Below are positions 1-6,582 of a stretch of DNA of 10,450 bases, in pieces. The number at the start of each line of letters is the position of its first letter. Within the stretch, counting starts at the first letter, position 1. A program made the position numbers and the translations under genes. The notes beneath the pieces are model-generated. The model saw only the letters and a program-made list of their open reading frames with translations. It was not told the origin of the DNA and did no database searches. The DNA comes from Bacteroidales bacterium UBA2939 (lineage in GTDB: Bacteria > Bacteroidota > Bacteroidia > Bacteroidales > P3): positions 84,810 to 95,259 of the forward strand of contig DECD01000022.1 of the NCBI GenBank assembly GCA_002349055.1. Reading direction: 5' to 3'.

Positions 1-52
1 GAGTTGGTAGGGAGATGACAGGGAGATGATACGGCGTTAATACGTAGTTATC
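1..52. repeat. Degenerate 11-bp-period tandem repeat, cut by window edge
   Basis: Units of 11 bp can be laid out at 9-19 (AGGGAGATGAC), 20-30 (AGGGAGATGAT), 31-41 (ACGGCGTTAAT) and 42-52 (ACGTAGTTATC). The first two agree at 10 of 11 positions and each later neighbouring pair at 7 of 11. The first 8 bases of the window (GAGTTGGT) fit the last 8 positions of a further unit (6 of 8 against the unit at 20-30). No reading frame crosses it: the short minus-strand frame from the ATG near 72 stops within 12 codons. Its left end is unseen, so total copy number is unknown. Confidence 0.6.
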
Positions 53-72
53 AGCAAATTGGCATCAGGCAT

Positions 73-112
73 AAAAAAAGGTCGCGGAAGAGCGATTTGC
101 CGTTCCGCGACC
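73..112 (-). terminator. Rho-independent terminator after the ompH gene
   Basis: A perfect 10-bp inverted repeat pairs GGTCGCGGAA (80-89) with TTCCGCGACC (103-112) around a 13-nt loop. Read on the minus strand, the stem is followed at once by seven T (79-73), the classic intrinsic terminator layout. It begins 25 nt after the last ompH stop codon. On the plus strand the same stem is followed by five T at 118-122, so it may also stop transcription from the other side. Confidence 0.88.
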
Positions 113-137
113 GTGTATTTTTGTTAAATTAAGAGTC

Positions 138-650
138 TTATTTCAGACCAAGTTTTTTCTTGACGAGGGGCATGATGTCCTCGCTGTCCTGCGAATAAAG
201 GACGGCACCCACACCCGAGTCGAAGATATAGGTGTAGCCACCCTCGGCAGCCACGTCGGAGATGGCCTGCTTGGCACGGTCAATGATGGGCTTCAGAAGG
301 TCCTGCTCACGCTGTTGGAGCTGTTTCTGAGCGTTCTCCTGGAATTCCTGGATACGGGTGCCCATATCCTGAAGCTCACGTTGTTTGGTGTTGCGGATGA
401 GCTCGGTCCAGCCCGACTGCTTCTCCATATAGTCGTTGTAGCGTTTCTCCATCTCGGACTGCATGGACTTGAGCTGCTCCTCGAGGCCGGTAACCTCCTG
501 CTGAAGAATGGCCTGGGCCGAGTCGCGACCAGGCATAATCTGCATCAGGTCGTTGGAGTTGATGTGGCCAAGTTTGATGTTTTTCTGAGCCATGGCGTTG
601 CCTCCACAAAGGAAGAGGCAGGCAACAATTGCGATTAAAGTCTTTTTCAT
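138..650 (-). CDS. OmpH/Skp family periplasmic chaperone
   Basis: This 170-residue protein is a second OmpH/Skp-type chaperone of the usual family length. A signal peptide (residues 1-21, cleavage AMA/Q) is followed by the body strand KLGHINSNDLMQIMP (26-40). A Gln/Glu/Lys-rich coiled coil spans about 43-125, and a closing body segment (GGYTYIFDSG, 137-146) is followed by a short C-terminus ending LGLK. It shares the layout of the upstream OmpH but is clearly diverged, so this is an old tandem duplication rather than a recent one. The pair could form separate homotrimers or mixed trimers; the sequence does not say. It is the last gene of the run: its TAA is followed within 30 nt by a terminator hairpin. 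The 18-nt leader before its ATG is A-rich with no Shine-Dalgarno match. Confidence 0.92.
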   Translation of the reverse strand: MKKTLIAIVACLFLCGGNAMAQKNIKLGHINSNDLMQIMPGRDSAQAILQQEVTGLEEQLKSMQSEMEKRYNDYMEKQSGWTELIRNTKQRELQDMGTRIQEFQENAQKQLQQREQDLLKPIIDRAKQAISDVAAEGGYTYIFDSGVGAVLYSQDSEDIMPLVKKKLGLK

Positions 651-668
651 CTTTTCTATTTTTATTTA

Positions 669-1310
669 TTATTTTTTCGGTTTGAGGTCCGAGCGGTCGC
701 GTCCGGGGCGCAAATCATCGCGCTGGCGCATCTCGGGATTGGTGGGTTTCTTCTTGGGTTCATCGGTGGCATCGGGAGCCGGGGAGGCACCGGGCTTGTA
801 GCCCAGCGACTGGAGGACATCGTCGCTGATGTCATATTTCTTGTTAGCAAAGAGCACGGCGGGACTGCCAGCCTTGTCGAAGACAAAGGCATAGTTCTTT
901 TCCTGCGCAATGCGCTCGATGGCAGCATAGACACGGTCTTGGACAGGCTTAAGCAGCTCGGCACGTTTCTTGTCGAGGTCGCCACCGGGGCCAAAACGCT
1001 GCTGTTGCAGGTTCCTCAAGCTTTGTTCCCTTGACTTTATCTCCTCCTGACGACGGGTCTTCAAGTTATCAGGTAGCAGGTAGCTTTCCTGCTCGTATTC
1101 GGCACGCATAACCTCTATCTCGGCCTGTTTGTCGGAGAGTTCCTTCTGCCAGTCGGTCACATATTTGTCGAGGCGTTTCTGGGCATTGGCATAGTCGGGC
1201 ACGCTGCGCAACACATAGTCGGTGTTGACACAAGCAAACTTCTGCTGCGCAGCCATAGGCATGGCTGAGAGCATGAGTGCCGAGAGGAGAATCAATATTC
1301 TGGTTTTCAT
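669..1310 (-). CDS. OmpH/Skp family periplasmic chaperone with charged C-terminal tail
   Basis: This 213-residue protein belongs to the OmpH/Skp family, trimeric periplasmic chaperones that hold unfolded outer-membrane proteins between the Sec translocon and BamA. Residues 1-21 are a signal peptide (cut near MAA/Q or AAQ/Q). A short body strand (KFACVNTDYVL, 24-34) leads into a long charged helical region, about 40-135, that should form the tentacle coiled coil. It contains a Gly-Pro-Gly-Gly break at 107-110, and the sequence then returns to the body (NYAFVFDKAG, 139-148). The last 40 or so residues, from about 174, are Pro-, Asp-, Arg- and Lys-rich and look disordered; the sister gene ends cleanly without such a tail. 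It sits 3 nt after bamA and 18 nt before the second ompH. Confidence 0.9.
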   Translation of the reverse strand: MKTRILILLSALMLSAMPMAAQQKFACVNTDYVLRSVPDYANAQKRLDKYVTDWQKELSDKQAEIEVMRAEYEQESYLLPDNLKTRRQEEIKSREQSLRNLQQQRFGPGGDLDKKRAELLKPVQDRVYAAIERIAQEKNYAFVFDKAGSPAVLFANKKYDISDDVLQSLGYKPGASPAPDATDEPKKKPTNPEMRQRDDLRPGRDRSDLKPKK

Positions 1311-1313
1311 TGC

Positions 1314-3845
1314 TTAATCGAGACTTTGACCGATGGAGAAGTGGAACTGGCTGCCGCCGGTGTTGCCGTCGAAACCGTAACCCCAGTCGACACCGATGAG
1401 GCCCAACATGGGGAGGTAGAGGCGGACACCCAGACCGGCGGAGTTGTACATCTTGAAGGGTTGGAACTGCGTGATGTCGGACCAGCAGTTGCCGCCCTCG
1501 AGGAATCCGAGTACCCAGATGGTGGCGCTGCCGCTTTCGACAATAGGCTGGCGGAGTTCGATGGTGAAGCGGTCGAAGACCGAGCCACCACCGACGGGGT
1601 TCAGCGAGTTGTTCTCATAGCCGCGCAGAGGGATAACCTCGCGGCCGTCGAGCACCCACGACGACAGTCCGTCGCCGCCAAGGAAGTAGCGTCCAAAGGG
1701 AGACAATCCGATGTCGCTGTTGTAGTAACTCATGAAGCCAAAGCGGAAGCGGGTGCTGAGAACCACGTCGCCGACGAGGTTGAGGAACCAGGCTCCGCGG
1801 AGGTTGAACTTGTAGTACTCAATCCATTTGTATTTCTCCTCGGGAGTGGCGTTGGAGTAATCCTTGCCGCTGAGGAGCGAGAAGGGCGGAGTGAGGTAGG
1901 CACTGAGCGAAAGTTCGGAACCGCTGCGGGTGTAGAAAGGAGAGTCGAACGAGTTGCGCGAAATGGTGAACGCGTAGGAGATATCGTTGGCGGTGCCATC
2001 GGTGAAAAGGCCCGAGGCAAGACTGCTGTAGTTGTTGAGGATGTAATGCTTATAGGTGATGCCATGCGACATGATGAAATAGTCGTCGGGCCATTTGAGG
2101 CGCTTGGAGAAGCTGACGCCGGCACCAGTAATCTGGAGGCTGTAGAAACTCTCGTCGCTGCGACGCACCCAGAGGCCGTTGCTCAGGTAGTTGTGGTAAA
2201 TCTGACCCGTGAGCGACTGGGCACGACGGCCGCCGAGCCAAGGCTCGGTGAACGAGGCGCTGAAGGAGTAGTAGGAGCTACCGTTGGTGGTGGCGTTGAA
2301 GGCCAGTTTCTGACCATCACCGGCAGGCAGCGGCACCCAGGCATCTTTCTTAAAGATGTTGCGGACGCTGAAATTATTCAACTGGATACCCACCTGGCCG
2401 ATGAACATGCCCGAGCCATAGCCGCCCTGGAGGTTGAGCTGGCTGGTGGAACCTTCCTTGACATGGTAGATGATGTCCACGGTACCGTCTTTGGGATTGG
2501 GACGCGGGTCGGGTTTCACCGACTGTTCCTCGAAGAATCTGAGGTTCAACAACTCGCGGTAGCTGCGCATCATGGCCTCACGACTAAAGAGGTCGCCCGG
2601 GCGGGTATGCAACTCGCGCATGATGACCTTGTCGTTGGTGATGGTATTGCCCTCGATGGAGACATTGCGGATACGGGCCTGTTTGTCCTCGACGATGCGG
2701 ATTTCGATGTCGATGCTGTCGTTCTCCACAGCCACTTCGACGGGCGTGGCACGGAAGAAGAGGTAGCCGTTATCCATATAGAGCGACGAAATGTCAGTCC
2801 CCGAGGGATTGTATTTCAGGTTTTCCTCGAGGAGGGTCTTGTTGTAGGGGTCACCCTTGGAGATACGCAACGAGCGACGCAGCACATCGTCGGAATAGAC
2901 GGTATTGCCCGAGAAGGTGATGTTGCGGAAGTAGAATTTGCGACCCTCGTGAAGCTCCACCTTGATTTTCAATCGGTCCTGGTCTTTTTTCTTCAGTTCT
3001 TCCTGCGGGACTTCCCAGATGGTATCCATCACGATGCGGGCATCGCGATAGCCCTGCTCATTGTAGTAGTTGATGATGTTGTCGAGGTCCTCGCGGAAAT
3101 CATTCTCCATGTAACGCGACTTCTTCCAAAAGACCTTCTTCCAAAAACGCAGGCTTTTGCGGAAGTGTACGTCGCGCGTTTTCTGCATCTTGCCTTTCAA
3201 CGTGGAGCTGGAGACATCCTGGTTGCCAACGAAGATAAGAGAGTCAATCTTGACCTTTTTGCCACGCTTGACATTGAAAGTAACAATGAGACGGCCGGAG
3301 GTGTCGGGGGTGGTGGTGGGATTCACCTCAACACGGGTGAAACCTTTTTCGATGAAGTAGCTCTTGATTTTGTTCGACGAGGTGCGGAGCATGTTCTCGG
3401 TCACCACATCGCCAGTCTTGATTTGGATTTCTTCGCGCAGTTTCTTGTCCTCGCCTTTTTTCACACCAGTGAAGGCGAACTTCAGCATGCGGGGACGCTC
3501 GTGGAGAACAATAGTAAGGAAAGCAATATTGCCCTGGATGCGAGAAACACGAATCTGGACATCGTCGAACATTCCCTGTTTCCAAAGGTTCTCGATGGCG
3601 CCGGAAATCTTGTCGCCAGGGATTTTCACTTTGTCGCCCACCTGAAGACCAGCCACAAGCTGGACTACACGATGGTCGAAATTATCGGCACCCTCGAACG
3701 AGATTCCGCCGATTTCGTAAGTCTTGGGAGTAAGATAGTCAAAATCATATTCTGCATTTCCGCCCACAACAACTTGGGAATGAGCCATTACAGGCATCAT
3801 TGCCAATAGGAGCGCAAGCAGCAGTCGTTTCATTTTCTGTTTCAT
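1314..3845 (-). CDS. bamA: Outer membrane protein assembly factor BamA
   Basis: This 843-residue protein is BamA, the essential Omp85 protein that folds and inserts beta-barrels into the outer membrane. A signal peptide (about residues 1-23, cut near AHS/Q) precedes five POTRA domains spanning about 43-466. Recognisable POTRA strands include ISFEGADNF, ITFSGNTVY and VSIEGNTIT. The third POTRA contains a Lys/Arg/Trp-rich insertion around 222-248. The 16-stranded barrel follows to the C-terminus. Its hallmark LRGYENN (740-746) is the Bacteroidetes form of the (V/I)RGF loop motif that seals the barrel interior. The frame also opens at a TTG at 3848, but the ATG at 3845 is the better start; an ATG at 3833 would also leave a good signal peptide. 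The next gene, ompH, starts after 3 nt, which pairs the insertase with its chaperones. Confidence 0.96.
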   Translation of the reverse strand: MKQKMKRLLLALLLAMMPVMAHSQVVVGGNAEYDFDYLTPKTYEIGGISFEGADNFDHRVVQLVAGLQVGDKVKIPGDKISGAIENLWKQGMFDDVQIRVSRIQGNIAFLTIVLHERPRMLKFAFTGVKKGEDKKLREEIQIKTGDVVTENMLRTSSNKIKSYFIEKGFTRVEVNPTTTPDTSGRLIVTFNVKRGKKVKIDSLIFVGNQDVSSSTLKGKMQKTRDVHFRKSLRFWKKVFWKKSRYMENDFREDLDNIINYYNEQGYRDARIVMDTIWEVPQEELKKKDQDRLKIKVELHEGRKFYFRNITFSGNTVYSDDVLRRSLRISKGDPYNKTLLEENLKYNPSGTDISSLYMDNGYLFFRATPVEVAVENDSIDIEIRIVEDKQARIRNVSIEGNTITNDKVIMRELHTRPGDLFSREAMMRSYRELLNLRFFEEQSVKPDPRPNPKDGTVDIIYHVKEGSTSQLNLQGGYGSGMFIGQVGIQLNNFSVRNIFKKDAWVPLPAGDGQKLAFNATTNGSSYYSFSASFTEPWLGGRRAQSLTGQIYHNYLSNGLWVRRSDESFYSLQITGAGVSFSKRLKWPDDYFIMSHGITYKHYILNNYSSLASGLFTDGTANDISYAFTISRNSFDSPFYTRSGSELSLSAYLTPPFSLLSGKDYSNATPEEKYKWIEYYKFNLRGAWFLNLVGDVVLSTRFRFGFMSYYNSDIGLSPFGRYFLGGDGLSSWVLDGREVIPLRGYENNSLNPVGGGSVFDRFTIELRQPIVESGSATIWVLGFLEGGNCWSDITQFQPFKMYNSAGLGVRLYLPMLGLIGVDWGYGFDGNTGGSQFHFSIGQSLD

Positions 3846-3934
3846 CAATAATTACACTTAATCTTATAATAACTCACTTCTGTATGAATTATTATATTTT
3901 AGTATAAAAAAAGTGTAGAAAATTGCATTTTTTG
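3846..3934 (-). promoter_or_regulatory. AT-rich intergenic region upstream of bamA, possible promoter
   Basis: This 89-nt gap is the longest in the gene run and far richer in A and T than its flanks. On the minus strand it holds a TATAAT hexamer (3896-3891) and a TATACT (3906-3901), about 45 to 55 nt ahead of the bamA ATG. No good upstream TTG/TTGACA element sits at the right distance, and I found no exact match to the Bacteroidetes -7 consensus TAnnTTTG. An internal promoter for bamA-ompH-ompH is therefore only suggested by length and composition. A 7-bp inverted repeat (AATAATT at 3847-3853, AATTATT at 3887-3893) is present but weak. Confidence 0.3.
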
Positions 3935-4669
3935 TCATTTCACAGATTCCACCTGGGCCTCGGTCTTGCCGAAACGGCGCTGCCGGTTCTGGAACTCGGC
4001 CACGGCATCATAGAGATTCTCCTCACGGAAGTCGGGCCAGAGGATGTCGGTGAAATAGAACTCGGTATAGGCCATCTGCCACAAAAGGAAGTTGCTCACC
4101 CTCAGCTCCCCGCCAGTACGAATCAGCAGGTCGGGATCGGGATAGTCCCTGGTGGTCAGGTAGCTGCGGAGCGTATCCTCGTCGATGGTGGCGGGGTCGC
4201 GATGCTCGGCACAAAGTTTTCTCAGCGCCTGGGCTATCTCCCAGCGTGAGCTGTAGCTCAAAGCCAAGATGAGCGTCATGGCTGTGTTGCCAGCCGTTTC
4301 CTCGATGCACTGCTCCAGCATGGTACGCGAACGCTCGGGCAACCGCTGAAGGTCGCCAATCATAGACAGTCGGACATTGTTCTTCTTCAAGGTCTCCGTC
4401 TCCTCGCGGACCGCCTTGATGAGGAGTTCCATCAGTCCGTCGACCTCGGCCTGCGGACGATTCCAGTTCTCGGTACTGAAGGTATAGAGGGTCATGTATT
4501 TGACTCCCATTTTCACTCCACCTTCCACCGTTTGGCGCACGGCGGTAAAGGCATTCTGGTGGCCGAAGAGGCGCTCGTGCTGCTGCTTCATGGCCCAACG
4601 GCCGTTGCCGTCCATGATGATGGCCACATGCTGTGGCACTCTCGTCTTGTCAATCTGGTCTAAAGTCAT
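3935..4669 (-). CDS. uppS: Isoprenyl transferase (undecaprenyl diphosphate synthase)
   Basis: This 244-residue cytoplasmic cis-prenyltransferase adds isopentenyl diphosphate units to farnesyl diphosphate to make undecaprenyl diphosphate, the lipid carrier for peptidoglycan and surface glycans. All the main family blocks are visible. IMDGNGRWA (18-26) holds the catalytic Asp20. FGH lies at 35-37, YTFSTENWNRP follows in the middle, and RTGGELRVSNFLLWQ plus YTEFYF near the C-terminus bind the diphosphate and metal. One small deviation is Ala40, where many homologues have Gly in a GHxxG pattern. The ATG at 4669 gives normal family length and lies 13 nt after the preceding stop; the in-frame ATG at 4726 would overlap the PorG-like gene by 44 nt and add an unconserved tail. 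No clear Shine-Dalgarno sequence is present, and the leader is A-rich, which is usual in this phylum. Confidence 0.95.
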   Translation of the reverse strand: MTLDQIDKTRVPQHVAIIMDGNGRWAMKQQHERLFGHQNAFTAVRQTVEGGVKMGVKYMTLYTFSTENWNRPQAEVDGLMELLIKAVREETETLKKNNVRLSMIGDLQRLPERSRTMLEQCIEETAGNTAMTLILALSYSSRWEIAQALRKLCAEHRDPATIDEDTLRSYLTTRDYPDPDLLIRTGGELRVSNFLLWQMAYTEFYFTDILWPDFREENLYDAVAEFQNRQRRFGKTEAQVESVK

Positions 4670-4682
4670 TTGTTTATGTGTG

Positions 4683-5573
4683 TTAATTTCTACAACGTTT
4701 GGATCGCATCCATCCGAAAAGGACATCGAAACTGATGCCTATTGACACGTGGAGATAGGCATACCAGTCGTTGAGGGAGTCGTCTCCCCGCTTGATACCC
4801 ACGGCGTTGACATAACCCTCTTCAACCTCGCCACTGCGGTCGGCCAACTGCGCCGCCAAGATGCCGTCGTCGGAGTGGGCTCGGAGGAACTCGCTGCCCA
4901 CGTATGTCTTGCTGACATCGTCTAGATAGTCGGTCCACGTCATGCGGAACCCGTATTCAGCCGCAAATGAGAAAACCTTGCCCATCCTCACCTTGATGCC
5001 CATGCCGAATGGGAGGCTTACCTGGGTCAACGGGTATATTTTCCTATCAGGGTATTCCGACGTTCCCTGCCCTTCGGTGCACAAAGGCTGCAATGCCGCC
5101 CAGTGTTCCTCATCCTCGCCCACAACATAACGGGCCATGGGATTAAAGTGGAATACCGCCAGACCGCCAAAAAGGTACGGTGTCCAGCGGCGCTCCGTAG
5201 CTCCCGGACCGAAGGGAGCGAAGTTGAACTCTGCCAGGGCAGCCACTTCATATATATCGGATTTAAAGCTCAGATTGCGACGCTTGTTATAATCTTCTTC
5301 ACAAGCCACCGAACCGTAACTCACCTCGCCTCGCAACGCCCAGCGGTTGTCGATTCGATAACGCAAGCCAACACCGCCGGCAGGGCGCGGCAAGGTAAGG
5401 GCGCTTTGCTTGTTCAGGTCGCCAATATAATTCATGCCACCACCCATCAACACCAACTCGCTGCGACTGAGGAAGTCCTGCCGCTGGGCACGACTGGAAT
5501 GTGGGAAGAGGAAAGCCGTGCCGACACATGCCAGCACTACTATTCGCATCATCTTTCCTCTTTTCACACTCAT
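4683..5573 (-). CDS. DUF6089 / PorG-like outer-membrane beta-barrel protein
   Basis: This 296-residue exported protein looks like a DUF6089 family member. A signal peptide spans about residues 1-29 with likely cleavage after SRA before Q30. A second ATG at 5552 (residue 8) is an equally good start for it. The mature chain shows the family's GGGMNYIGDLN near 44-54, the TPYLFGGLAVFHFNP strand near 131-145, and alternating hydrophobic/aromatic residues through the rest, as in a small OmpA-like eight-stranded barrel. As I recall, the Porphyromonas gingivalis gene in the same place, directly before uppS-bamA-ompH-ompH, encodes PorG, the outer-membrane part of the type IX secretion system (T9SS) PorK/PorN ring. 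This gene could be a PorG orthologue or a general family member in an organism without T9SS; the window cannot decide. It lies 9 nt after the lipoprotein gene and 13 nt before uppS. Confidence 0.75.
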   Translation of the reverse strand: MSVKRGKMMRIVVLACVGTAFLFPHSSRAQRQDFLSRSELVLMGGGMNYIGDLNKQSALTLPRPAGGVGLRYRIDNRWALRGEVSYGSVACEEDYNKRRNLSFKSDIYEVAALAEFNFAPFGPGATERRWTPYLFGGLAVFHFNPMARYVVGEDEEHWAALQPLCTEGQGTSEYPDRKIYPLTQVSLPFGMGIKVRMGKVFSFAAEYGFRMTWTDYLDDVSKTYVGSEFLRAHSDDGILAAQLADRSGEVEEGYVNAVGIKRGDDSLNDWYAYLHVSIGISFDVLFGWMRSKRCRN

Positions 5574-5582
5574 TCTTTCCTA

Positions 5583-6581
5583 TTATTTATTCCACCTCAG
5601 CGAATTGCAGATGCCCTCCACCTGCATCAGATAGTCGCGCTTGTTGAAACGCGGGGCATAGACAAAGCCGATAAGGTCGATAACATCCTTGCCGTCGGGA
5701 GAAATCATGGAATAGCTCACAAAGGGGCCACCCATTCTGTCCTCAGTCGCAACCAGTCGCCACAAGCCGTGGGTCTCTATACAATAGTCAACATTTTCGT
5801 AGTCGACATTGCGGGTCTCGAAAGGCACTCGGCGCTCGGTACCCATGTAGCCGTCCTCCGAGGGCGACGGCACATGACGGCGCATGATGGTATCGAGACG
5901 GTTATAAATCTTCTCGGGCGTCATCATGTCCTGGTTGCGATAGGGGGTCACATTGATAAGCACACCAAGGCTTATATCCTTGGTTTCTTTGCGAATCCAC
6001 GCAAAACCATCATCTTCCGAAGCCCACATAAAGTCCTCGCTGAAGACAAGGCTGAAGCCGAACTTTTCCTCCACGCGGTTCATAAGCTCCACATTGCGCA
6101 CATTATGGAATGCCTTGACCATACGCTTGTGCTCGGCCTCGTAGATGGCGTTGATGATGTTGGGTTCGTACTTGCGCAGCAGGTCGCGCAACGAGGCTTC
6201 GCTCGAGGCAGCGATGTCCACCACCACCTGCGGCGCAGCCCATTTGTCACGGCTGATATAGACTTTGTCGGGATTGCCGTTCTTCACCTCCAGGATAATG
6301 ATATTCCTGTGCATCTGGAACATGTGGGTATTGCGAAGCGACGACACAGGAACATTCACCACGTCGAACCGCGGCTCGGGCTGCGGCAGGCATCCCTGCG
6401 GTTGCAGAAACACCGAGTCTATCAACTCGCGCGTCATCTTCAACATTTGGCCTTTGTCGGCCGCAACCAACACTTCCAAGGTCTTGCCCGAGGAACTTTT
6501 CTGTACAATAGCCTCGTTCTGACGGCTGTTGCAGGCTGCCAGCAGCGCCACTGCCGACAGCATTAGAATTACTTTTTTCAT
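5583..6581 (-). CDS. DUF4837 family lipoprotein
   Basis: This 332-residue protein matches the DUF4837 family of Bacteroidetes lipoproteins, which has no established function. A lipoprotein signal peptide is clear: MKK, a hydrophobic core, then lipobox LAAC with the lipidated cysteine at position 17. The residue after the Cys is Asn and no run of acidic residues follows, so surface display is not indicated and the periplasmic side of a membrane is the default guess. The mature part is a soluble mixed alpha/beta sequence without a catalytic motif I recognise. I chose the ATG at 6581 over the in-frame ATG at 6608. The later start begins right at the signal peptide and leaves 1 nt after the SDR stop, whereas the earlier one overlaps that gene by 26 nt and puts charged residues in front of the signal. 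The next gene follows after 9 nt. Confidence 0.82.
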   Translation of the reverse strand: MKKVILMLSAVALLAACNSRQNEAIVQKSSSGKTLEVLVAADKGQMLKMTRELIDSVFLQPQGCLPQPEPRFDVVNVPVSSLRNTHMFQMHRNIIILEVKNGNPDKVYISRDKWAAPQVVVDIAASSEASLRDLLRKYEPNIINAIYEAEHKRMVKAFHNVRNVELMNRVEEKFGFSLVFSEDFMWASEDDGFAWIRKETKDISLGVLINVTPYRNQDMMTPEKIYNRLDTIMRRHVPSPSEDGYMGTERRVPFETRNVDYENVDYCIETHGLWRLVATEDRMGGPFVSYSMISPDGKDVIDLIGFVYAPRFNKRDYLMQVEGICNSLRWNK

Positions 6582-6582
6582 A

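Noticed and set aside
1..72. Start of a downstream gene such as murI on the minus strand
   Set aside because: The minus-strand frames from the ATGs near 72 and 66 hit stop codons within a few codons, and the region is occupied by the 11-bp-period repeat.
1326..3809. An 827-codon open frame on the plus strand opposite bamA
   Set aside because: It is in exact codon register with bamA and its predicted protein is a Val/Ala/Glu/Asp-rich string with no domain logic. BamA on the other strand is unambiguous, so the frame is open only because bamA avoids three codons.
3846..3934. A terminator after uppS
   Set aside because: T-rich stretches are present, but there is no GC-rich stem before them; the inverted repeats are short and AT-only.
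4670..4726. Longer UppS starting at 4726
   Set aside because: The added 19 residues overlap the 3' end of the PorG-like gene and are not family-like. The ATG at 4669 begins just ahead of the conserved IMDGNGRWA block.
5103..6566. A 487-codon open frame on the plus strand spanning the lipoprotein and PorG-like genes
   Set aside because: It has the same cause, codon-register complementarity. It crosses two convincing minus-strand genes and has no family resemblance.
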